A DNA stretch of 64,000 nucleotides from Sphingomonas sp. LY54. GTDB lineage: Bacteria; Pseudomonadota; Alphaproteobacteria; Sphingomonadales; Sphingomonadaceae. Every line of letters starts with the position of its first letter. The stretch's first letter is position 1. Shown piece after piece: positions 43,601-51,860 of this stretch. The notes under the pieces are model-generated. The model saw only the letters and a list, made by a program, of their open reading frames with translations, was not told where the DNA came from and made no database searches. Position numbers and translations under genes: made by a program. The DNA is taken from positions 2,758,501-2,822,500 of the forward strand of contig NZ_CP141588.1 of assembly GCF_035594035.1 (NCBI RefSeq), read 5' to 3'.

Positions 43601-43714
43601 TTCGGCGGAGGTGGATTCGCGACTAGGATCACCGTGATCGGTCGCCCCGAGGTCGGAGAGATTGTTTTGTCGGCGGACCCCGCCAACATCGATGCGACGG
43701 ATTTCCTATTCTGA
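40622..43714 (+). CDS. RTX calcium-binding protein with three repeated EF-hand-like modules
   Basis: 1030 residues from ATG 40622 (GGAGCAGGG upstream). There is no signal peptide; the protein is built of glycine-aspartate nonapeptides (GGxGxDxxx), e.g. GNGGDDFLNGQGGNDRI, so it is very probably exported by a type I system through an uncleaved C-terminal signal. Three larger modules interrupt the RTX blocks. Each begins with VTDFEGAGV/GGGD-like sequence (about residues 91, 384 and 709) and carries an EF-hand-like calcium loop about 65 residues later: DSNDDGAYDEND (~157), DSNDNGRFDADD (~450), DTNDDGRLDHQD (~771). No catalytic domain is recognised. It is likely an adhesin or surface-layer-type protein. 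No T1SS genes are adjacent. Confidence 0.85.
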   Translation: MADLNGGPFGDFLFGTDEDDNIFGNGGDDFLNGQGGNDRIEGADGDDTLQGDGFGFFSLKGADTLTGGTGNDALEFSVFDGDSTALTLDVVTDFEGGGADGGDVLQLRNSFFVTGPRLSIGGLGIAPVTGTALGVAGDGVAAIFYAFDGGNTLVFGDSNDDGAYDENDFTVRLTGTHSLIASDFGDTDFVSAGTNGDDATNGTGGDDNIFGGAGNDTINALDGSDRVDGGSGDDIIKGGDGDDAGDFPGDVALLGGDGNDRVNGNAGNDTAEGGNGNDVVVGGDGDDIVSGGADDDSVSGGWGNDFVLGGAGNDALAGGNGADALNGGDGDDVINGGAGDDSLLGDDSFNGSIGADILTGGAGNDQFSWSVGSNQESTTQFQDRVTDFEGAGVGGGDILFLHLPFDHNRRLTFRGQLAAMPALNAVIPNGNDGLTDIFFAFSGGDTILFGDSNDNGRFDADDFTVRLAGQRTLVQSDFEATDFVIAGTSGNNTLNGTDGPDTIFGLGGNDTINGLGGADNLDGGAGNDVINGGNGNDVVTGGTGNDLLNGDAGNDRINGDNANDEVNGGFGRDNLTGDAGNDVVDGGGDSDNVSGGSGNDIVRGGTGNDNVDGDRGSDLLLGGDGRDILNGGDDNDDDVLRGEEGDDILEGGDSDDSLGVDRLFGGAGDDELTGYAGTDIKEGGTGNDIFRFFQGSFSPDSILLRPDTVNDFEGAGVAGGDAIDYEQAGPILWRGQQNIGLTIGAVLPGARNGLHDLMYTFKNGNTWLIGDTNDDGRLDHQDSAIKFLGIRNFNEADFTQSAGFVTVGTEGDDMIDGTDGDDKIFALGGEDQVFGNGGDDELHGGAGDDLLDSGAGFDDLFGEAGKDTLVIREFGGFFAGGASGGLGDDVIFGSEVPFSFVRLNGDEGNDEIHAGAGGAVMLGGTGADRIIGGIGDDAMNGGPDGFTLDGEQDLFVFGATWGSDNIADFEDGIDLMDFGGSGFAFADLNIEDAFGGGGFATRITVIGRPEVGEIVLSADPANIDATDFLF

Positions 43715-43761
43715 GTGATGGCTGACCGACCCCGTCGGGTGCCCTCGCAGCAGCGGGCGGT

Positions 43762-44325
43762 CTATGCGATCGGGACCAGCTTCAGGTGCTCGACCAGTAT
43801 CTTGAGGCCGAGGCCGAGGAGCATCACGCGTCCCAGCACCTCCGCCCACTTCCCCGCCCGCGAAGCGACGCGGCGGCCCAGAAGAATGCCCGCGAACTTC
43901 AGGAGCGTCGTAGTCGCGCCGATGATGAAGCAGGCGACCGGAATCGGCCGACCAGCAGCGGCAGCGTCAGGCCCGCCGCCGCCGCGTCGATGCTCGTCGC
44001 CCGCGCCGAAACTAGCAAGGTGAGGAGAAAGAGGCGCTTTGCCTCCTCAATGCCCGGATCCATGCCGCAATCCCTCCCGGATCATGCGCAAGTCGAGGAC
44101 CGTGAGCAGAGCAAATGCCAGCTGATGGTGGACGCTTTGAAAGATGCCGGCGAAAGCGATGCCCAGTGCCTAACCGGCCAGGGGCATGACGCCCTGAGTC
44201 AGTCCGAACGTGACACCGACGCGAGCCCCACCGGCCACGCCAAATCTGCCGGTGGCGCTCTGAATCGGCACAACGGCAAAAGCATCCATCGCAAGAGCGC
44301 AGGCCAGCAGGACTATCGCAAACAA
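43762..44325 (-). pseudogene. mntP: Manganese efflux pump MntP, degraded
   Basis: Minus-strand translation shows pieces of MntP, an inner-membrane manganese exporter of about 190 residues, in order: VLLACALAMDAFAV (with the conserved Asp), GVTFGLTQGVMPLAG, a TAG stop, ALGIAFAGIF, HHQLAFALLTVLDLRMI, a stop and frame change near the middle, LFLLTLLVSARATSIDA, then after another frame change FIIGATTTLLKFAGILLGRR and AEVLGRVMLLGLGLKILVEHL to the end at 43762. At least one nonsense codon and two frameshifts make it non-functional. Open frames on either strand here are only shadows of this remnant. Confidence 0.78.
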
Positions 44326-45133
44326 TCGTCAGACTTTTGTGGAATCTGCTCGGGGATGAAGGTGCCGGGTGGTCGTCCCAAGCTCTCGGTTTCGACGGGA
44401 TTATGGCATCCCCTATGGCGAACTGCTCGAGCAACGTCGAGACCGCCGGAAGCGCTAGCCGAAAGTGCATGGCAGCCTCCCTATTGGACCATCATAAGCT
44501 AAGCTTGGCGTAGCACGGTGCCGCCCGCCTGATCCGCACATTGGGCCATAGAGTGTCGGGATCGCGGCACGTCGGCGAAGGGGTCGTCAGTCAAGCTGCT
44601 CGCGAGAGTTTCGAGCGGCTTAACTGCGCATGCCCCGAAGGCTGATCATTTCGATGACCAAGGCAAAGCTCTAGCCGAGCGATCAACGAGCCGCCCAAGG
44701 CCTGGTAAGGCCGTGCTATTCCCTATGAGCCGCTTGCGGGAGATAAAGGAGGTGCAGCGGTTTGCGAAGGTGAAGGGGCCGTGGCGGAGCGCCAGGCCCA
44801 GAGGATGACCGCTCACCACTTCGCCAATCCATTCGCTGTTTTATCTCGGTCAGGCGCCGCGGGGGCGGCAGGATGATCGGTTCATAGGCAGAGGACGACC
44901 GCTTATCCTGTACTTCAAATGGGGAGCCGACGCGCTTGCGAGGGCGCATGGCCTTTAGGCGATATCCACGCTGGCTGGCGGCCACCGATGTCACGCCGCG
45001 TGTGAGCGCGTGTGCGCCGGGTCCAAGAAAGCCGTTCTCGCCGTGAGGGGTCTCGAGAATATCCGACTGGCACCGTCCCCCATCTCGCGACGACGAGCCA
45101 GCGCCTTAATCGGCGATCCCGCGCCGCATCTCG
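44326..45133. other. Gene-free stretch
   Basis: About 800 bases without a gene I can support. A minus-strand open frame of 92 residues (44716-44994) is Arg/Pro/Ser-rich, lacks a ribosome site and matches nothing I recognise. No repeats or tRNA seen. It separates the mntP remnant from the TonB receptor gene. Confidence 0.45.
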
Positions 45134-48100
45134 TCAAGGGCCGCCCAGGAAGCCGCCGAGGCTTGCACGTGCGCCGACGTAGAAGAAGCGTCCGACAGTG
45201 CTCACCGGATAACCGAAATTGGCGGCGATCGCCGGCTTCTGATCGGTAAGGTTGTTGACCCCTCCATAGATCGAGAAATCATCGCTCACCGCGTAGGAGA
45301 TCTGGAGGTCGTGCTCCCAGCGCTCCTTGTAGTGGAGAAATTCCGGAGCCGCCGCGTCCGGGTTGGCCCGCGTGGTTTCGCGAACGAACCTGCGGACCTT
45401 GCTCTGCCAGGACAGGCCATAGTTCAAGGTCAGCGAGCCTTTCGTCCAGGTAAGATCGGCCGTCCCCAGATATTTGGGAGCCGAATTGGGGTCGATCTCA
45501 CCCGCGTCCTGGTCCGGCGCTGCGCCGGCGCTCGGCACGAAAGTGAGGTCGTGAAGATAACCGCCGACCAGCCGTACGTTGAAGGTTCCGGCATTCTCGA
45601 TCGGCGTGAAGCGATAGTTCAGCACCACGTCCATGCCCGAGGTGGTGAACTGGGCGACGTTCTGCGCCGTCACCCGGAACGAGTTGATGAAGCCGGTGGT
45701 CGTGGAGCGGGTGAAAAGCTGGCAGAAAGGGTTGTCGAGCGTCGGGGCATCGACGCAATTCTTGAAGATATCGTTCGCTTCCGGCGTGTTGATCGCATCC
45801 TTGATCTTGATGTCGTACCAGTCGGCGCTGAGCGTCAGTCCGGGGATGAACCTCGGCCGCAGGACGACGCCCGCCGTCCAGGTCTTGGCAGTCTCTTCGC
45901 TGAGATCGGGGTTGCCGCTCCTGGAGCCCGTCTGGCTGGTGCTCTGCTCCGGATCAGTGGCGGGGCTGAAGTTGGCGATTTCCTCGGGCGTGAGTCCCGC
46001 CGCCTGTAGCTGGGCGAGGCAGTTGGCGCGGCGGGTCGCAGTACCCTCATCGATATTGAGAGGATCGCAGGGATCGTCGAGGAATTCGAACGTACCCGAA
46101 GCTGGACTGAACAATTCGGTGATGTTCGGCGCGCGGACCGCTTGGGAATAGGTGCCGCGGAAGGTCACGTCGCTGACCGGAGCGTAGGTCCCGTCGACCT
46201 TGTAGGTGAGCGTGGAACCGATGGTGCTGTAATCGGAGTAGCGCACCGCGCCACCGAAAGAGAGCGTCTGGGCGAAAGGCACATCGCTTAGGAGCGGAAA
46301 GTTGACCTCGCCGAACACCTCCTTGACGCTATATTTGCCGCCGCTGGATGGCGTCTGCGTGCCGCCTTCGAACGCGCCGAGCTGGGCGAAGGCGGAAGAT
46401 ATGTTGCGGGTGCTTTCGCGACGATATTCGGCGCCGAGAGCGAAACCGATCGGCCCGCCGGGAAGGTCGAAGAGGAAGCCCATGTCGCCCGAAAGCGAGG
46501 CCGACGCCACATACTGGCGGTTGCGCGCCTTTGTGACATCATCGACGAACACGAAGTCGACGCCGGCCGGGTCGGACACGCCCTGGCCGAGGATGGTGAT
46601 CGGGCGGCACTCTCCCGGACTGAACGTGAGGGGCGCCCCGCTCACCGGCTCGCCGGTGATTTCCGCAATGCCTGCATAATTGTTGGGATCGATGATCGTC
46701 TCGCCGGGAAGGTTGATCCGGCAGGTCACCTGCCCGGTGCTCGGGTCCACCACGGCATCGAGCGCCGCATAATAGCGATCCAGAACGCGGGCATTACGGT
46801 CCTCGGTTCGAGACTTCGCCTGTCCGTAAACGAAGGAGACGTCGTATTTGAGATTGCCGCTGCCCTCGCCTTGCGTGAGCCTGCCATCGGCGCCGATGAC
46901 GCCGCGAACCGTTTCCCGCTCCGCGAACTGGGCGCCGCGGCCAAAGTCGAAATTGTCGCGGTTGACCAGCGCACCGTCCGGCGCGCGATCCTCAAAACGC
47001 TGCTGCAGGTAGAAGTTGTCGGGGGCGAGGAAGGTGAAGAAGTCGAACGAAGGCTGGATCTCCGTATAGGCCGTCGAGTCGACATATTTTCCTTCTGCAT
47101 AGAGGCGGAAAGCCGGGCTGAGCTCTAAGCTCGCCAGCAGGTTGACATTGTGCCGCCGGAGATAAGGCGCGACGTCTCCGAAATATCCGGCCGTCGGCGT
47201 GTTGGACGATCCGTTGATCGCCCGTCCGCCGGTGCCCGAAAGGAAGGTGCCCCCATCATAGGGACGTCCATCGCCGTCAAAGTCGGGAACGCCATCGAGG
47301 TCGATATCGACCGCGCCATTGGGCGCGCTGTCCGCCCAGCTGACATTGCTGAAGAGGATCCGATCCGGGATGTTGGGATCATCGTCCGGATCGTCGGGAT
47401 TGCGCAGCAGCTCGAAGCGGCGCGCCTGGTCGCCGGTGTAACGGCGCTGCGTCTCGCTGAAACGGTCGCTTTCGTAAAATTCGTAGGACATGGCGACGTT
47501 GCCGCGGCCATCGGCAAAATTCCTGCCCGCAACGATCGCGCCGAACCGGTTGCCGGCGTCCCCGCGAGAGGAGATGCCTATTTGCCCGCGGGCGCGGACG
47601 CCTTCGAAATCCCGCTTCAGGACGAAGTTGACGACGCCGGACACGGCGTCCGCGCCGTAGATCGCGGACGCGCCGCCCGTGAGCACGTCGACCCGATCGA
47701 TCAGGTCCACCGGGATCGTGTTCACATCGACCGAATTCTCGCCCGGATAGGCGTTCACGTGGCGCCGGCCGTTAACCAGCACCAGGGTCCGCTCCGTGCC
47801 CAGGTTGCGCAAGTTGAGAAGGTTCAGGCCAACCTCCTGCGCACCTGTGTTCGATCCCGAGCTCAGCGAATTGTTGGTGGAGCCGACCAGTGCCGGGCTA
47901 TCGGTCAGGAAATCCGTGAGGTTGGTTTCGCCGGACTGCTCAATGCCGGCGGACGTGAACGATTGGACGGGGTTGGGGAAGGCAAATTCCGGACGGGCGA
48001 TGCGCGAGCCGGTGATCACGATGTCGGCGTTCTCGGCGGTTGGCGAAGCACGGGTTGCGTCCCGCGCAGTCGGCTGAACATCCGTCGCGTTCGGCTGGGC

Positions 48101-48241
48101 GGCAGCGTCATCAATCTGCGCCGGCGACCCAGGTCCACTGGTTGCCGGTCCGACCTGCGCGAATGCCGCTGAAGGCGCCGCGAGCGCCAGAGCCAGTAGC
48201 GACGCGCCGAACGACCGCTTGTGCGAAAACGTACGATCCAT
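45134..48241 (-). CDS. TonB-dependent receptor (large, oligosaccharide/peptide-type)
   Basis: 1035 residues from ATG 48241 with AGGAGGTGGAA directly upstream; a GTG two codons earlier is less likely. Signal peptide to about residue 29 (AAFAQ), low-complexity linker, then TonB-box-like ADIVITGSRIARPEF, plug motifs (LNLLNLRNLGTERTLVLVNGRRH, DLIDRVDVLTGGASAIYGADA) and a large barrel with YSQAVRAPNITELF and a C-terminal aromatic-rich end. The LVNGRRH and VDVLTGGASAIYG plug form is typical of the large sphingomonad/xanthomonad receptors of unknown ligand. TACAAT 48267-48272 on the minus strand could be its -10. It stands alone. Confidence 0.93.
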   Translation of the reverse strand: MDRTFSHKRSFGASLLALALAAPSAAFAQVGPATSGPGSPAQIDDAAAQPNATDVQPTARDATRASPTAENADIVITGSRIARPEFAFPNPVQSFTSAGIEQSGETNLTDFLTDSPALVGSTNNSLSSGSNTGAQEVGLNLLNLRNLGTERTLVLVNGRRHVNAYPGENSVDVNTIPVDLIDRVDVLTGGASAIYGADAVSGVVNFVLKRDFEGVRARGQIGISSRGDAGNRFGAIVAGRNFADGRGNVAMSYEFYESDRFSETQRRYTGDQARRFELLRNPDDPDDDPNIPDRILFSNVSWADSAPNGAVDIDLDGVPDFDGDGRPYDGGTFLSGTGGRAINGSSNTPTAGYFGDVAPYLRRHNVNLLASLELSPAFRLYAEGKYVDSTAYTEIQPSFDFFTFLAPDNFYLQQRFEDRAPDGALVNRDNFDFGRGAQFAERETVRGVIGADGRLTQGEGSGNLKYDVSFVYGQAKSRTEDRNARVLDRYYAALDAVVDPSTGQVTCRINLPGETIIDPNNYAGIAEITGEPVSGAPLTFSPGECRPITILGQGVSDPAGVDFVFVDDVTKARNRQYVASASLSGDMGFLFDLPGGPIGFALGAEYRRESTRNISSAFAQLGAFEGGTQTPSSGGKYSVKEVFGEVNFPLLSDVPFAQTLSFGGAVRYSDYSTIGSTLTYKVDGTYAPVSDVTFRGTYSQAVRAPNITELFSPASGTFEFLDDPCDPLNIDEGTATRRANCLAQLQAAGLTPEEIANFSPATDPEQSTSQTGSRSGNPDLSEETAKTWTAGVVLRPRFIPGLTLSADWYDIKIKDAINTPEANDIFKNCVDAPTLDNPFCQLFTRSTTTGFINSFRVTAQNVAQFTTSGMDVVLNYRFTPIENAGTFNVRLVGGYLHDLTFVPSAGAAPDQDAGEIDPNSAPKYLGTADLTWTKGSLTLNYGLSWQSKVRRFVRETTRANPDAAAPEFLHYKERWEHDLQISYAVSDDFSIYGGVNNLTDQKPAIAANFGYPVSTVGRFFYVGARASLGGFLGGP

Positions 48242-48507
48242 TTCCACCTCCTGGACTCAGAGGTGGATTGTAACCTTTTGACTAAAGGCGGAATAGTCCG
48301 CGGGCTGGAGCCGGAGCTTTATTCTGCGCTGTGTCGGGAACAACACAGCTCAGCCCGGCGACCAGGTCTCCGAGGAAGTTCGACACTCGGAAAGAGTTAC
48401 ACCCCGAAAGCGGTCCCATTTTGGGATCCTTGACCCTGGCCTCATCGAGGCGCAGCCTCTTCCGCCTGTGCGCATGATTGATCCTCGGGCCTGATGGAGG
48501 GGAGGCC

Positions 48508-49512
48508 GTGCATTTCCGGGCTTTGGATTTTTATCGGTTCGTGGCCGCGATGGGGGTCGTGCTCTTCCACTACAGCCACAAGGTCGACGGCCCCGAATTC
48601 CAGTCGCTCCGCTACATGGTCGACTTCTTCTTCGTGCTGAGCGGCTTTGTCATCATGCAGAGCGCCAGCGACATCGGCCGCTCGGACGTCATCCCCTTCT
48701 TCATCAAGAGGCTCGCGAGAATCTGGCCTTTGCATGCCCTGACGCTCGCGCTTTTCATCCTCTACGCCGCGATCCAGATCGTCTATCTGGGAAAGACCAG
48801 CGATCGCTACGATTGGTCCTCGCTCCCCCAGCAGCTGCTGATGGTCCATGCCTGGGGGACCACCGATGCCGCGACCTGGAACGGACCGTCCTGGTCGATC
48901 AGCGCCGAATGGTTCGTCTATCTCCTGTTCCCGCTCTTTCTCGCTTTTTATCGCAGGTGGAGCGTGTGGGCGCTGCTCGCCCTGTCAGCTTCGATCTGGG
49001 TCGCCCTGACGATCAACGATTATCTCGACCCGGGGCGGCCGTGGACGTCGGCTACCCACGATTGGGGTGCCATGCGGGCCGTGCCGAGCTTCATCCTGGG
49101 GATGGCCTTGAATCGCCTCCCGTCGCTACGTGTCTCCTGGACTGCGATCTGGCTGGCGTTCGCAGCGGTGGTCGCGAGCCTCTTCCTCGACTTGCCGGGG
49201 CCGCTCTACGTCCCGATATTCGGAATGCTCATCTATCTTACGGCCTCTGCACCGACGCCCGAGTGGATGAAGACGAGGCTGGTCGGGGAGCTCGGCAACC
49301 TGTCTTACGGCGTGTACATGTTCCACGTCCTGGTCTTGCTGGTGAGCTTCAACCTGCTCGGGCGCTGGGTGCCGCACGTGCCGCTTGCCGCGGGCGCGGC
49401 TGCTGCGTCGCTGGCCGTTTCCTGGATCGTCTTTCATCGGTTCGAGAAGCCCTGCCGGGATGCGGCCAAGGATTGGCTAAAGGGCAGACGCCTGCTCCTT
49501 CCGGCTGAATGA
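48508..49512 (+). CDS. Acyltransferase 3 family membrane protein (OafA-like)
   Basis: 334 residues from GTG 48508 (GGAGGGGAGG upstream). Ten helices. Signature residues are RALDFYRFVAAMGVVLFHY with the catalytic-type histidine in FHY, DFFFVLSGFVI, FFIKRLARIWPLHAL (R/K-x(10)-H), and WNGPSWSISAEWFVYLLFP. The family transfers acetyl or succinyl groups to polysaccharides across the membrane. It begins the surface-polysaccharide locus, and a second member lies at 51861. Substituents such as O-acetyl groups on the polymer are the probable product. Confidence 0.88.
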   Translation: MHFRALDFYRFVAAMGVVLFHYSHKVDGPEFQSLRYMVDFFFVLSGFVIMQSASDIGRSDVIPFFIKRLARIWPLHALTLALFILYAAIQIVYLGKTSDRYDWSSLPQQLLMVHAWGTTDAATWNGPSWSISAEWFVYLLFPLFLAFYRRWSVWALLALSASIWVALTINDYLDPGRPWTSATHDWGAMRAVPSFILGMALNRLPSLRVSWTAIWLAFAAVVASLFLDLPGPLYVPIFGMLIYLTASAPTPEWMKTRLVGELGNLSYGVYMFHVLVLLVSFNLLGRWVPHVPLAAGAAAASLAVSWIVFHRFEKPCRDAAKDWLKGRRLLLPAE

Positions 49513-49533
49513 CCAGGCAATGGACGGGTCGAT

Positions 49534-49662
49534 ATGACGTCCAGACGCATGCTTGCCGGATTGCTTGCGGTCGCCTTGCTGACGATGGCGCTCGCGACTT
49601 TAGGCTGGCCGCTGATGAGAAACATATTGTTTGGACTCGCCTATGAGATCGATGGCAATTGA
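49534..49662 (+). CDS. Very small single-helix membrane protein
   Basis: 42 residues: MTSRRMLAGLLAVALLTMAL, a second hydrophobic stretch around GWPLMRNILFGLAYE and an acidic end. It starts 21 bases after the acyltransferase stop and overlaps the next gene by 20 bases, which argues for real coding within an operon. GACGGGTCG upstream is a moderate ribosome site. Function unknown; small membrane proteins recur in this locus. Confidence 0.5.
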   Translation: MTSRRMLAGLLAVALLTMALATLGWPLMRNILFGLAYEIDGN

Positions 49663-50170
49663 GGGCGGCCCGGAATGTGTCCTGCGCGTCTGCCTGGTCC
49701 TCGTGCCGTTCGGCCTGCTTTTCGCGGCGCCGGCGAGCGCCCAGATGCCGCTTTCCGGCAGCGAGCGTTCCTCAGCCTTCAGGGCCGCGGGGTTCCGGCT
49801 CGAGGGCGGCAGGTGGCGCGGATGCGGGGACCCAGGCACGCCCACCTATCAAGCTGGGACGCTCGAGAGCGTAGGCGATCTCAATGGCGACGGCCGCCCC
49901 GAAGCGCTGATCGCGGAGAGAAGCACATATTGTTTCGGCTCGACGGAGGCGGGCTACGTGCTGGTGAGCAAGCAGGCGGACGGCAGCTGGCGTCGGATCG
50001 CCGGAGGACCCGGCGTTCCCACGTTTCTAGCCACCAAAGGGGTGGCGGGCTGGCCCGATATCGAAGTAGGCGGGCCAGGCTTCTGCTTTTCCGTGGAGCG
50101 GTGGAACGGCCGTCAATATGTCCTTCACCGTCACCAGTATGAGGGCAGACCCTGTCGCCCCCAACGCTAG
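49643..50170 (+). CDS. Secreted protein with FG-GAP/VCBS-like repeat, hypothetical
   Basis: 175 residues. A Sec signal peptide (with VLVPFGLLFAAPASAQ) is followed by ESVGDLNGDGRPEALIAE, a calcium-binding FG-GAP/VCBS-type repeat, and a cysteine-containing domain (GGPGFCFSVERW, EGRPCRPQR). Starts ATG 49643 or 49652 are both possible; both overlap the small membrane-protein gene. It is probably periplasmic. The role within the polysaccharide locus is unknown. Confidence 0.7.
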   Translation: MRSMAIEGGPECVLRVCLVLVPFGLLFAAPASAQMPLSGSERSSAFRAAGFRLEGGRWRGCGDPGTPTYQAGTLESVGDLNGDGRPEALIAERSTYCFGSTEAGYVLVSKQADGSWRRIAGGPGVPTFLATKGVAGWPDIEVGGPGFCFSVERWNGRQYVLHRHQYEGRPCRPQR

Positions 50171-50250
50171 CCTGGGAACGCGGAAAGCGGGTCATCGCCC
50201 TTTTCTATCAGTGGTCCCGTCGAGACTCTGGGAACGTGACCGTCGGCCGC

Positions 50251-50586
50251 TCAGGCCGGGCGCTCGAAGTCCCTGTCGCGCGAAGGCACCTGGCCCTCGC
50301 CATTGCCCTCTACCGATTTACCGAGTTCGAAGAGTCGGCGACTGAGATCCTTGCGCTCGCGATCGGACAACCCGTCGGCTTCGTAACGTCCGTATAGCTC
50401 CTTTATGGACTGTAGCTCGGCACGACGCGCCTTCGCGTCGCCATTAGCATCGGAAGATTGCGCGAGGCGTTCGAGCCGCGCTTCGATCCGAGAGATTTTC
50501 GCATCGATCCTCGGATCCCGAGCGAGCGCCGGTTGCCAAGCCAGCAGCGCGCAGGAGGTCACGACTATTCCTCGTGCAATTGTCAT
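50251..50586 (-). CDS. Secreted helical protein, hypothetical
   Basis: 111 residues from ATG 50586; 21 residues more from an upstream in-frame start is possible. Signal peptide to about residue 23 (ALLAWQPALAR). The mature part is charged and helical with coiled-coil character (DAKISRIEARLERLA, then SDRERKDLSRRLFEL). The sequence SDANGDAKARRAEL resembles a calcium loop only weakly. It follows the beta-helix lipoprotein gene on the same strand. No family known. Confidence 0.6.
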   Translation of the reverse strand: MTIARGIVVTSCALLAWQPALARDPRIDAKISRIEARLERLAQSSDANGDAKARRAELQSIKELYGRYEADGLSDRERKDLSRRLFELGKSVEGNGEGQVPSRDRDFERPA

Positions 50587-50645
50587 GCGCCCGGCCCTTG
50601 TCGCGGCGAGCTTTTCGCGCATGCGGTCTGCCGGGTGCCGATCCC

Positions 50646-51851
50646 TCATCGCCCGGATCCGCGCGGTGTGAAAAGAGTCAAGTCAGCACCTGTCGAGCCT
50701 TCGAGGAGCCCCCCCTCCCGGTTTTTTTCGAAGATCACGGTTTCATTGCCCGGCCGTATCTTCAGAGGCCGTCCTCCCCGAAGAATGTTGTTGCTGATCT
50801 CCACCTCGGATGAATAAATTCGGTGGACGGCCTTGGGGTTGTTTTCGGCCACGATCGCGACTGGATGCTCTGCCGAGCCTGCCAACAGGTTACCCAACGC
50901 GACGCTTCTTTTCGCTCCGAGGAATATCAGGGGAGATTTCCCTACGCGCTCGACGATGTTGCGCGTCACGAGCATGCATGTTGCCTCGCCTTCGTCATAG
51001 CCGGCGCGATAATTGAATTGGGGATTGGTCCAGCCGCCGACGCTGATCCCGTTCGCGCCGACGTCGGATATCCGGTTGCCCGAGACAAGGATGGCGTGGG
51101 ACCCCCCCTTCGCGAAGATGGCGGCGCTGGTCGCGCCTATTCCGGCGATCGTGTTGCGGTCGACAATCCCCCGAACCACGCCGACAAAATCAATCCCCTC
51201 CTGGCCGGTCGAGGCGATTTCATTGTGTGCGATGAGTACGTCTTCGGCTCCGTTGATCTTGATCCCGTCCATGAGGGGGCGGCTGATCGTGTTGAACCTG
51301 ATGACGATGCCGCGCGCAAGGTCGCTCCAGTCGCCGCCGTTCTGGCCGAAATGAACGCCATTGCGGCCGCCGACTATCTCGAATCCTTCGACCGCGATAT
51401 TCTCGTTTCCACCGCCTTCGATCGCCGACCGGTCGTTCTCGGTCGCTATGATCCTCGCCTTGCCGGCCCCGTCGGCGGACGTGAGGCGGATCGGACAGTC
51501 GGGGCGGCCGTCCTGCCCGCGCGCGAAGACGACGTTCTCGCTATAAGTGCCCGCGCGCACCATGATGGCGGTGCAAGGTCGCGCGTTTCGCACGGCGGCC
51601 GATATGGTGCGGAAGGGTTGGGCTGCACTGCCAAGGCCATCCGATCGGGCGGACGCGTCGACCCAGAGAATATTGTCAGGCGTCTTCCACCGGCGTGCGC
51701 CATCGGCGGCAGTCTGCGCGCGGGGACCATCCGGCTTGACCATGTCCGGACAGGCGCCGCCGGCTACCTCGCCGCGGGCATCCTGTGCGTCGCAATTGGT
51801 GACCGCCATGACCGCCAGGAGAAGCGTCAGTCTCAATGCCAGCATCGCCAT
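50646..51851 (-). CDS. Sec-exported parallel beta-helix protein (polysaccharide-lyase-like)
   Basis: 401 residues from ATG 51851. The N-terminus is a signal sequence with a possible lipobox (AVTNC). From about residue 55 it is a right-handed parallel beta-helix: LWVDASARSDGLGSAAQPF, then HFGQNGGDWSDL and repeated short strands with N ladders such as GIVDRNTIAGIG and ILVSGNRISDVGANGISVGG. It is clearly homologous to the first half of the RTX protein at 54918, with the same HFGQNG, EGIDFV and ANGISVGG landmarks. This suggests a lyase or polysaccharide-binding role in the periplasm during polymer export, by analogy with alginate and sphingan loci. Confidence 0.8.
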   Translation of the reverse strand: MAMLALRLTLLLAVMAVTNCDAQDARGEVAGGACPDMVKPDGPRAQTAADGARRWKTPDNILWVDASARSDGLGSAAQPFRTISAAVRNARPCTAIMVRAGTYSENVVFARGQDGRPDCPIRLTSADGAGKARIIATENDRSAIEGGGNENIAVEGFEIVGGRNGVHFGQNGGDWSDLARGIVIRFNTISRPLMDGIKINGAEDVLIAHNEIASTGQEGIDFVGVVRGIVDRNTIAGIGATSAAIFAKGGSHAILVSGNRISDVGANGISVGGWTNPQFNYRAGYDEGEATCMLVTRNIVERVGKSPLIFLGAKRSVALGNLLAGSAEHPVAIVAENNPKAVHRIYSSEVEISNNILRGGRPLKIRPGNETVIFEKNREGGLLEGSTGADLTLFTPRGSGR

Positions 51852-51860
51852 CAATCCCAA

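Noticed and set aside
40622-43714. CRISPR-like or satellite DNA repeat
   Set aside because: The repetition comes from coding RTX nonapeptides with codon variation; there are no identical repeat-spacer units.
44012-44470. 152-residue minus-strand open frame
   Set aside because: Out of frame with the recognisable MntP pieces in the same region.
43786-44502. 238-residue plus-strand open frame
   Set aside because: It is antisense to the mntP remnant; the translation is low-complexity and has no ribosome site.
44716-44994. 92-residue minus-strand open frame as a gene
   Set aside because: Arg/Pro/Ser-rich, no ribosome site, no recognisable pattern.
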